DNA of 64,000 bases, taken from NCBI GenBank assembly GCA_001986395.2, contig MQVO02000001.1, forward strand, positions 2,852,001 to 2,916,000, written 5' to 3'. The translations under genes and the position numbers were made by a program. The first letter of the stretch is position 1, and each line of letters opens with the position of its first letter. The notes below the pieces were generated by a model. The model saw nothing but the letters and a program-made list of their open reading frames with translations, ran no database searches and was not told the DNA's origin. This document shows, piece after piece, positions 55,899-64,000 of this stretch. Source of the stretch: Irpex lacteus (taxonomy: Eukaryota; Basidiomycota; Agaricomycetes; Polyporales; Irpicaceae).

Positions 55899-58197
55899 GA
55901 GTGGCCGCGATATGTGATGTTTCGTATCTTGGGTATTTAACTTGTATAGGGTCGAGCAGTTTTCGAGTCTCTAGTCATCACGAAAATAAACAAGTCGGGA
56001 TCTGGGTAGACCTGGCGTGCCAGATATTCGCACAGATGCTAAACGCCCGCCACTGTGGCGTTCCTTTTCCACGGCTGATCTGAACATTGCACGTTGATTT
56101 GACCTGAGCAATGCCGGCCACGGTGAAAAGGACAATATCATGGCATGGATATGTGAGATCTGCGATGCTTGGACGTGATCTGCTCATGCCCTCACAGTAG
56201 TACAAACGTGTACTTAAGGGTAATTTTACCTCGGATCAATGTGTCAATGTAAATAAAAGTTCACTATCTTGATATTCTATGTTAATAAACGTGCATACAT
56301 ATGAAAGCAGTGCATACATATGTACAGAAGCAGTTCCCAGAGCGAAACGAACAAAGCTATGTATAGGCGGCGTTACGCAAAATCGCGGTCACATGATGAG
56401 GTGGCGCTCAGAGAGTCGAAACCTTGTTTTCGTGGGCGCATATAACTCCCACCATGGCTACCTTCACGCACAAATCTGTCTTGTTCTCAAACCACCACAA
56501 GCAGTCTCCTTAAATTTCAGAACGAACACAGGCGTCGACCCCCCAACTCTTCTGCGTCGTCCGACCTCTCTACACCATCGCTCAACATCTGTCCGACGCT
56601 AGTGCACTTTCGAGTCGTCATTGCCCAAGATTATCCGGCACACCTTGTCATTGGAGCTGGGCGAAACGGGATGGAGTGAGCCTGTATGCTGTAGACTCAC
56701 GCTCAACGTACGTCTAAGGTACCTCTGGGACAGCTCCACGAGACGATCGCTGGTTCGTTTCAGTGCGCCGTTTTGTGCTCGACTGCGAATAGCTTACCTT
56801 GGACAGTCTGAAGGAGGACTATATCCGCAGGAAAACGTACGCACTGAGTACGAGATCTATCTAGGTACGTCACCGCCATAACGAAGCTGGCCAATCACAC
56901 CGTGACACGCCCCTGTTTCCTCTCCTCTCCAACGCTCGGCAAGGATGCAGCAGATGCTCGCCAGGGCACGGACGGTAAGTCCAGCTCGTTCAAAGGAGCT
57001 AATCTTATGCTAGTTATAACGGAATACCTTCATGAGCGTGAATACAGGTCAGTTTTCACTCACAAGTCGCTATATGCGCTGCTTATAAGTTCGTTTGTCA
57101 ACAGCTTCAGCAACGGCGACAGAGAAATTGAAGTAGTCTCTGAGAGTCTCTGCTACTCCCGTAAAAATGGTCACTGGATGCTGCATGTGTGAGTGATCTT
57201 TGCATACCACGGCGCGTGAACTCATTGTCGCTATATGCAGTTTCTGGCGACATGTCGGGCATTCAATGCAATGATGTAAGCCAGCTGTTTCGTCTTGATT
57301 ATATCTACGGTAATGACCATACTATAGTAGCAAGGCTCGGCCGGATTAGGTCGAGCTCGCTTACTAGCTTTACTCAACATCCACCGCAGAAGGGTTACGG
57401 TCTAAGTACGTCAGTACTCTTCATGTCCGCAATCTGACTTACATTTGTATGTGTGCTATAGATAGTTCCTAGGAGCTTTGAATGCGGACGACGGGTTTCT
57501 CGTAGGGCGTATGGTCTTAGTGCGTTCTCATTTCGCTTCTGGTGATATGTTTACGCTTTCGTCGCCCCGCGCTGTGTCGCATTTTCTCCCTGTCTCGCTC
57601 TTCTATTTAGGTAGCATATACTCATGCAGCTACGAGTGTCTTCCTCTTATGTTCCTAGCACAATATAAAATATATTTTATGCATGTTTCATTGATACAGT
57701 GACGACGTGAATAAGTAATACCGCACGAAATTCAAACCCAGGGCCAGGCAATGCAGATCTGCCCAATGCACACATCCTCTTGGGTGCGAAACGTCTCGCA
57801 CCGTGGAAAACGATTATCACCCTCTAGCACCGTGACAGCCTTTATCACGGCAGATCTCACATAGCTCTAAGCAGATCGAAATTCCTTAGGACAGATTTGG
57901 TTAGCTATGGCTGCGATACGATGATATGGCTGCTAAACTTTGATATTCTCAGATATCGATATGTTTATTTTCGTGATGTACTTGATTGTTTTCACGCCGT
58001 CGCGCGCACATGTGACCACAACGCGACGCGTGCCAGCGGAGTCTGAATCGTGAGATCGGCAAGTCGAACCTCGAATCGAACCTGACTGCACTTTAGCCGC
58101 CACGCCTTGTCCTGCCTTGTGCACACCCTCCGCGAAACCTACTCGCCAGCGAACGCACCGAACACATCTCGTCAGCGAACACAGCGAGCAGCTCGCG
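55880..58197. other. Intergenic stretch, no recognised gene
   Basis: About 2.3 kb before the Aurora kinase gene. Plus-strand ORFs of 60-107 codons at 56279-57702 lie in succession and could be fragments of a decayed or intron-rich gene, but I recognise no motif. A short direct repeat (GTGCATACATATG at 56291 and 56310) is present. The kinase promoter should lie near 57900-58190. Confidence 0.45.
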
Positions 58198-59679
58198 ATG
58201 GCGACCATAGGCTCAGTAACACGGCAGATCGCTGCCCTCGAGATCTCTGCAAAGCAGAACGGCGCGACACGACCCCAGCCAACCAGCGGACACGTCAAGA
58301 AGGGCAGTCAGAGCCAGAACGTGCAGAAGATACTCTCTAAATTTGCACAGCCGAACCCGTTTCCTCCGGGTATACAGAAGGCGACGTCGTCGTCATCGAG
58401 TTCGATAGCGAGTAAAGCTGGGACAAGACCGGCGTCACCGACGAAACCGACTCCTGCACCTGCGCCGCAACAGACAACTACACAAACGAAACAACCCAAG
58501 GAGCAGAAAGAAGCTAAGGAGCCGAAAGTCGATATTGGACGGTATGATGGGGGATTTGAGATTGATAACGAGACTCGTGGAGAGAAGGTGCACGGAGAAG
58601 CAGCAGAGCACCTCGCCCTCGACTCCAGCGTCGCCCGGTACGTCCTCCTCCCCCTCTTTCCTCTCCCTTTACCTCTTTCTCTAACACTCCATCCCCCTCA
58701 GCTTCCGCCCCACCCGCGAATGGCACCTCACCGACTTCGACATCGGTCGCCCCCTCGGAAAAGGCAAATTCGGCCGGGTCTACATGGTGCGCACCAAAAC
58801 CGCCCCACACTACATCCTCGCCCTCAAATGCCTCTACAAATCCGAGATCGTCGCCTCCCGCGTCGAAAAGCAAATCCGGCGCGAAATCGAGATCCAGCAG
58901 AACCTCCGACACCCGAACGTGCTACGGTTGTACGGATACTTTCACGATGAGAAACGCATCTTTTTGATGTTGGAGTTCGCGGGGAAGGGCGAGCTGTATA
59001 GACAGCTCACGAAGCATGGATGTTTCTCTGAGAAGAGGAGCGCGAGGTATGTCGACCAGATGGCCGACGCTTTGATTTATCTGCACGGGAAGCACGTTAT
59101 ACACCGGGATATCAAACCCGAGAACTTATTGTTGGGTATTAATGGGGAGTTGAAGATTGGGGACTTTGGGTGGAGCGTGCACGCCCCGGGGAATAGGAGG
59201 ACGACGCTGTGCGGGACGTTGGATTATTTGCCGCCGGAGATGGTGGAGGGGAAGGAGCATTCGGAGAAGGTGGATTATTGGGCGTTGGGGGTGCTTACTT
59301 ATGAGTTTATTTGTGGGGCGCCGCCGTTTGAGGATTTGAGGGGGCATAATGGTCGGTCGATTTTTTAATTTTCTTCTCTTTTACCTGCTGTTATAACTTG
59401 GCGTGTAGAAACGTACAAACGCATCGCCCGTGTGGACCTCAAGATCCCACCGAAAGTGTCACCCGAGGCGAGGGACCTTATCACCAAGGTACGCACGCAT
59501 ATACTCACGTCAACGCTCACTTTCGTTTTTTGAGTATTTGCTGACTGATCGCCGTAACTCTACAGCTACTTCAATACGACCCCGAGAAACGCCTGCCCCT
59601 AACCGACGTACGGAAACACCCGTGGATCGTCAAGTATAGGTCTAAGAGTGGGTCATCGACTGGTGGTGCTGCTTCATAA
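58198..59679 (+). CDS. IPL1: Aurora-family mitotic serine/threonine kinase
   Basis: 427 residues from four exons, 58198-58637, 58702-59351, 59409-59488 and 59566-59679, phases consistent. The N-terminal about 145 residues are low-complexity (Ser/Pro/Gln/Lys) and likely disordered. Kinase domain from about residue 155: [17 protein letters not shown] (Gly loop), ILALKCLYK (VAIK-type lysine), E in [15 protein letters not shown] (catalytic loop), DFGWSVHAP (DFG), and the activation loop [16 protein letters not shown], which is diagnostic of Aurora kinases. It ends [17 protein letters not shown]. It is the catalytic part of the chromosomal passenger complex, acting at kinetochores and the spindle midzone. 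Fungi usually have one Aurora gene, so this is probably the orthologue of yeast Ipl1 / fission yeast Ark1. Confidence 0.96.
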
Positions 59680-60908
59680 TCACCACACCACACCAGTTTC
59701 TGTCTTTCATGTTCGCCGTCACCACGTGAGTTGTGACTCGATGGATCGTATGCGCTCCCTTCTTCATATCCTTCTGCGTACTCATCATATGCATGCGCTC
59801 CCTTCTTCATCTTATTTTCTTGCCATACCGTCATACCACCGTGTATATTATTTTCTTGCGATACTCTACCGGAACTCCGATTTTTTGTCTCCATCTCGAT
59901 TACTTTCTCGGTCAAGTCCACGAATACACTCCAGCCCACCCCTTCAGTGCTCATGATGTACTATGCTCGACGCTGTCCTCACCACGTAAGTACAGTGTAC
60001 ACAGCCTCCTCTCGTCGCACTCTCATGAAGAGCTGATTTCTTCTAGTCAGGATTACGGTCTACAGAATCGTATGGGTATGATGTGTGTATATAGCGTGTA
60101 TTGGTGGTGCCGAGTTTGTCTGTACTGAAGGTGCTTACTCGGTGTTATGTAGGGGTCTATGCGGGCGATGCATATATATGCCTGTCTCACGGAAGGCTTA
60201 GGACAGATCGAGTTTAGGACCAGGGAGCCTGGGCCCCGAGCCGACCAACTACAATGTCAACTCATTCCGGACGGCTTTACGGACCAACAATGCATGACTG
60301 GAACTTTACCAACGGGAGACATACTTTGATAGACGGATACTGGCAGTCGTTCTACTGGCCTCGGCTACTCCGTTTTATCTTTATGCACCCATTCCTAGAT
60401 TTAGAGGAAGCAGTGTGGATCGATTATTGGGCCTGACAAGGTAAGTAGTGTCGATTCTTAAGCCTTGATATACTATACACTCAAGGGCACTGCAGACCTG
60501 CAGAGTACACTGGGCCATGAGTGTAATTCTGTCGATTCACTGTAATTATCAATGTGATTTATACCTAAGCTCAGGACGTTAGCTAATACTACGGCTTGGC
60601 GTTGTCCTCGTTGTCAATGCCTCTCGTCTGTGACTCAATCTCCCAGGCAAAGGACTGGTGTCTTTGTGCGACAACATCCTCCAACTTGACCACCTATCCC
60701 GGCCTTCGATGGCGCGAATTTGCTCGCATGATCGCTGGTATAACTGCTCCCACAAAAGGAAGGAAATAACGGCAAGCTTAAACTATACATTAATTTCTCT
60801 CGAAGGGCGAAAGTTGAAGTCGGATCGTCGGTCACTCACTGGTAGTTAGGGCAAGGCCCTTCAGTGCTGAATCTGCATCTACATATTTTCATTCAAGAAA
60901 GGATTCTT
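59680..60908. other. Intergenic stretch, nothing recognised
   Basis: About 1.2 kb between the kinase 3' end and an F-box gene 3' end (convergent). A near-duplicated phrase with CTCCCTTCTTCAT occurs at 59755 and 59800. ORFs of 60-131 codons have no motif. No promoter is required here. Confidence 0.5.
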
Positions 60909-61919
60909 TCAATCACACAACATCGGACACCCCATCGCATTATACTCCACCAACGAGAACGTCTCGCGCGGCGGAAACCTCCAACACCCCTCCCCTCCCC
61001 CATCCCCATCCCCATCAACCACCTCCCTCCACTCAACCTCACAGTCCCTCATCTCATAATTACCCCACTCAGGCACTGAAAGAACACCACTAGTACTATT
61101 TTTCTCAGCTGCTAGAGACTGCAACTCACAAATAATCCTCCACTGCTCCTCCGATTCAGGACTGCCGAGGCAGTCGTACACGCCGTGGAGGGTGCCTTGT
61201 ACCGTGAGGCGTTCTAGTTTCTTTGGGAGATGGAGGTGGAGGTGAGAGGATTTTTGGTGTGTGAGAGCGGTGGAGAGGATACGAGGGAGTGTGGATAGGA
61301 GGTCGAAGTTGGAGATGCGGATGTGCGTGAGGCTAGAGGAAGTTGTGAAGAGGTTGACGTCGAGAATGTCTTCCTCCGTCTTTAACACGTCGAACTTGTG
61401 CAAACGTCGTAGATTCGGCATCGGCGGAAAACGCGCCTGAGCATTGGTGATCTCGTTCGCTGACATGTTACGACAGCCGAGGCTGAAGTCTCTCAGATGG
61501 GGGATGGAGACTTCGCGGGGTAAATCTCCGTATGTGAAGCCGATGGTGCGAAGGTCTCCTGCGAGTGTGATGAGTGTGGGGGCTGCGAGAGTGAAGATTG
61601 CGGTGCACACGTCGATTGGCATGACACCGCTCTCGTAGTCGGGTCCCTCGTCCGAGTCGTACCCACCGTCGTACAAGAACAGGTGCTTGATTATCGGCGT
61701 GGAAGGAGCATTCTCGAGCATGTCCAGGAAGCAGCGCATCCGTCCGACGCTCTTGAGGGAGATGGTCTCGTATAGAACGAGAAAGGCTGTGGAGCGGAAG
61801 CGTCGAGAGACGAGAGACAGCGTGCAGCATGCCTTTGTGGTGGTGGTGGTGGTGGTGGAGATGTCTGTGCGTAGGTAGGAGAAGATGTTGAAGAGTATTT
61901 CGGGCGGGATGGTGTCCAT
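60909..61919 (-). CDS. Single-exon F-box protein, MDTIPP subgroup, copy 2
   Basis: Intronless. I choose MDTIPPEILFNIFSYLRTD at 61919, as in both paralogues; an in-frame Met 11 codons upstream (61952) is not conserved. A run of seven threonines (TTTTTTT, a GTG trinucleotide repeat on the plus strand near 61832-61857) interrupts the F-box before CCTLSLVSRRFRS. The rest follows copy 1: IKHLFLYDGG, APTLITLAGDLRTIGFTYGDLP, IPHLRDFSLGCRNMSAN, MPNLRRLHKFDVLKTEEDILDVNLFT, LTHIRISNFDLLSTLPRI, LPKKLERLTVQG, VLSVPEWGNYEMRDCEVEW, GEGCWRFPPRETFSL. Confidence 0.8.
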   Translation of the reverse strand: MDTIPPEILFNIFSYLRTDISTTTTTTTKACCTLSLVSRRFRSTAFLVLYETISLKSVGRMRCFLDMLENAPSTPIIKHLFLYDGGYDSDEGPDYESGVMPIDVCTAIFTLAAPTLITLAGDLRTIGFTYGDLPREVSIPHLRDFSLGCRNMSANEITNAQARFPPMPNLRRLHKFDVLKTEEDILDVNLFTTSSSLTHIRISNFDLLSTLPRILSTALTHQKSSHLHLHLPKKLERLTVQGTLHGVYDCLGSPESEEQWRIICELQSLAAEKNSTSGVLSVPEWGNYEMRDCEVEWREVVDGDGDGGGEGCWRFPPRETFSLVEYNAMGCPMLCD

Positions 61920-62841
61920 CGCGATGGCTGGAGGTATGTAGTACTGTGACAAGGAATTAGGGAAGCCGGAGAGAAGGCCAGTGGCGGTTACTCGTGCGTA
62001 ACTTTAAGTACTCATAAGTACCTGCCACTGGAGAGTGAGAAGTGAGTCACAGTCAGAAAAGCACAGCCTCCGAGTCAGCTGTTGCGAAGTTGTCTTCCTT
62101 ACTTACCCTCGGCTACTCATGATCACGATGATGGTTCATAGACAAACAACCATGCGCGTCACAGTCCGCCTTCGAGTTCACTCAGGCTCTCAGGCTGTAC
62201 AGATGGTTGCGGATGGCCGCTGGCAAGTGAAATTGGTAAGCGCCACGCATCCCGCCGACGAATTACCTGATGAGGCAATCATCACGCTCCTCCGCCGCGC
62301 CGGATGCAGCATGTCGCACGTCAGTAGAGGATAGTTCCACTCGACAGTCTAACTCGGAATTACTTACTATATGTGAGGCGACGGAGGGGTAAATTCCAAG
62401 TTTCTCCTCCCCTGACAGTAAGTACTAAGTAGTACTACCTTCGCCAGGTCACTCGAGACGAGACACTTCGATATCCCTTTTGCTGGTGACAACTTAAAGT
62501 GACCACACTCAGTTCTTCGTCACCGTCACCCAACCGCTGGTCTGTGTTTTGTGTCCTTTCTACTGTGCTTCTCGCTACCACTACTACTACTACCCCCATT
62601 CTGCTTCACGGTGTGCAACTTGCCAATGTGAATGGCCCGGTCCTGTCTCTTCACACGTTCTTGTGTCTATCTACCAACACAGCATAGCTCTGTCGGCACA
62701 CCCCGTAGCCCAATATTCATATACCACCGCCTTACACAATACAGTACAGCCCACTGAGATACTACTGAGGAAACCAGCCTACGTCAAAAAGGACGATCCA
62801 CCACTAACCGGTACTAACCACTTGGAGTCAATTCAAGAGCA
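61920..62841. promoter_or_regulatory. Upstream region of F-box copy 2, containing the duplicated block
   Basis: About 920 bp between the start of copy 2 (61919, minus) and the 3' end of copy 3 (62842, minus). The segment 61980-62320 matches, inverted, the upstream region of copy 1 (54460-54800), so the two genes share a duplicated promoter. A plus-strand ORF inside it is discussed under findings. Beyond 62340 nothing is recognised. Confidence 0.6.
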
Positions 62842-63852
62842 CTACCACTCCCAGAACACACACACTGGCATCTCCGGGCTACTTTCTCTACGGCTCTCGC
62901 CTATGAAGGCTAAATCCCAGCAGCCATCCCCACTCCCTTCGACAACCTCCCTCCAATCGGCCTCACAATCCCGGAATTCGAGTTCATAATCATCCCAGCC
63001 TGCCACAAAGAGAACACCTTTGTATTTGTCTGCCGCCATCAACTCCAGTTCGTCAATAATTCTACATTGCTCCTCCACATCTGAGTCGTTATATCGTAAC
63101 TTATCGATGAAAGCCCCTTGCACTATGAGGACCTCTAATTTCTCCGGTAGGCGAAGTGGCGACTCGGACGATTCAGAATCAGATTCCCGGCGACTAAGAG
63201 CGACGTCGACGATATGAGGGAGCGTGTGAAATAGGTTGAAGTTGGAGAAGCGGATATGGGTGAGGAGAGGGGCCACTTTTGGGGTAGTGAAGAGGTTGAT
63301 GTCGAGGAGATGTTCCTCCGTCTTCAGCACGTCGAATTTGTGCAGACGACGGAGATTCGGCATGTGCGGAAAACGAGTCTGGACGGCGATGATTTCGTTC
63401 GCTGACATGTTACGACAGCCGAGACTGAAGTCTCGCAGATGAGGGAAGGAGGTGCCGTTAGAGGACAAGTGCCCGTATGTGAAGCCAATGGTGCGAAGGT
63501 CTCCGGCGAGAGTGACGAGGGTGGGGGCAGCCAAGGAGATGATTGCAGCGCAAACCTCGATTGGATTGACGTCTCCACATTCGAGTCCCTTATCGAGCCC
63601 GCCATCGTACAAGAGCAGATGCTTTATGCACGGCGTGGAAGGAGCGTTCTCCAGCATCTCTAGGAAGAGTCGCATACGGTCGATGCTCTTCAGGCAAATC
63701 GTCTCGAATCGGATGAGGAAGGCTACGGAGTGGAAGCGTCGAGAGACGAGGGACAGTGTGCACCCTGCCTCGATGTTACCATCAATGCCTGTGCATAAGT
63801 AGGAGAATATCTTGAGGAGGATTTCGGGTGGAATTGTGTCCATGGTGGCCAT
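62842..63852 (-). CDS. Single-exon F-box protein, MDTIPP subgroup, copy 3
   Basis: 336 residues if started at 63852 (MATMDTIPPEILLKIFSYLC); the second Met at 63843 matches the paralogues' start. F-box, then CTLSLVSRRFHSVAFLIRFETICLKS, IKHLLLYDGG, APTLVTLAGDLRTIGFTYGHLS, FPHLRDFSLGCRNMSAN, MPNLRRLHKFDVLKTEEHLLDINLFT, APLLTHIRFSNFNLFHTLPHI, LPEKLEVLIVQG, then FRDCEADWREVVEGSGDGCWDL. The C-terminal tail after GDGCW differs from the other two copies. Confidence 0.8.
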   Translation of the reverse strand: MATMDTIPPEILLKIFSYLCTGIDGNIEAGCTLSLVSRRFHSVAFLIRFETICLKSIDRMRLFLEMLENAPSTPCIKHLLLYDGGLDKGLECGDVNPIEVCAAIISLAAPTLVTLAGDLRTIGFTYGHLSSNGTSFPHLRDFSLGCRNMSANEIIAVQTRFPHMPNLRRLHKFDVLKTEEHLLDINLFTTPKVAPLLTHIRFSNFNLFHTLPHIVDVALSRRESDSESSESPLRLPEKLEVLIVQGAFIDKLRYNDSDVEEQCRIIDELELMAADKYKGVLFVAGWDDYELEFRDCEADWREVVEGSGDGCWDLAFIGESRRESSPEMPVCVFWEW

Positions 63853-64000
63853 CGGGGCCGGCAGTGGCGGTGGCGGTTACGCTTGAGGATTACATCTAGT
63901 AAGTAGTCTCCGCATTACTTACTTATAGGGGAGGAGTGAGTCACTGTGAGAGAATGGCTGTTGAGAATTCGAAGTTGTCTATCTGACCTACCATTGGTCG
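63853..64000 (-). promoter_or_regulatory. Upstream region of F-box copy 3 (cut by window end)
   Basis: 148 bp before the start codon. It shares short stretches with the upstream sequence of copies 1 and 2 (the GGCAGTGGCGG-like motif near the ATG, then GTGAGTCAC and GAAGTTGTCT), indicating the same duplicated promoter. Confidence 0.5.

Noticed and set aside
56600..57450. Chain of plus-strand ORFs as a multi-exon gene
   Set aside because: GT-AG pairs can be drawn, but no choice yields a recognisable protein or a convincing start and stop.

Overview
The window is nuclear DNA of a filamentous basidiomycete, most likely an Agaricomycete (inference). Genes are cut by many short GT-AG introns of about 50-70 nt. 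The gene families are typical of mushroom-forming fungi: expanded F-box families, a microsomal P450, a Plavaka-type transposon and a Helitron. There is no sign of bacterial operons, CRISPR, rRNA or tRNA.

Layout. (1) 1-5.6 kb: two minus-strand members (A, running off the left edge, and B, complete) of an F-box family that also carries zinc-binding clusters. (2) 8.4-10.8 kb: a ten-exon cytochrome P450. (3) 11.4-22.0 kb: a third F-box/zinc member (C), split inside one codon by a 7.9-kb Helitron (12846-20780). The Helitron has TC/CTAG ends, terminal hairpins, a Rep-helicase gene with an apparent one-base deletion, and a second 287-residue gene that may encode an OB-fold protein. (4) 22.1-26.8 kb: three tandem short-chain dehydrogenase/reductase paralogues. 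(5) 28.9-31.6 kb: a frameshifted fourth member (D). (6) 31.9-34.1 kb: a decayed F-box gene and an intact single-exon F-box gene. (7) 34.8-39.7 kb: a conserved housekeeping pair transcribed divergently, mitofusin FZO1 and the beta subunit of the mitochondrial processing peptidase. (8) 40.2-45.6 kb: two single-exon F-box genes, a Vip1-like RRM protein and another F-box gene. (9) 46.1-54.2 kb: a fifth F-box/zinc member (E), disrupted by a 5.8-kb Plavaka-type DNA transposon (47786-53614). The element has about 22-bp terminal inverted repeats, a GGTC target duplication, an intact 996-residue transposase and a 473-residue accessory gene. (10) 54.2-64 kb: three more single-exon F-box genes, one relic and their duplicated upstream sequences, with an Aurora kinase gene between them.

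The stable part of the region is housekeeping: mitochondrial fusion and import, mitosis and RNA binding. Around it lie fast-evolving F-box duplicates, which presumably act as substrate adaptors of SCF ubiquitin ligases. Two unrelated transposon classes have each landed in an exon of a different paralogue of the same family. Both target sites can be rebuilt to the base, and in both cases removing the element (and one target-site copy for the Plavaka-type element) restores the reading frame across the junction.
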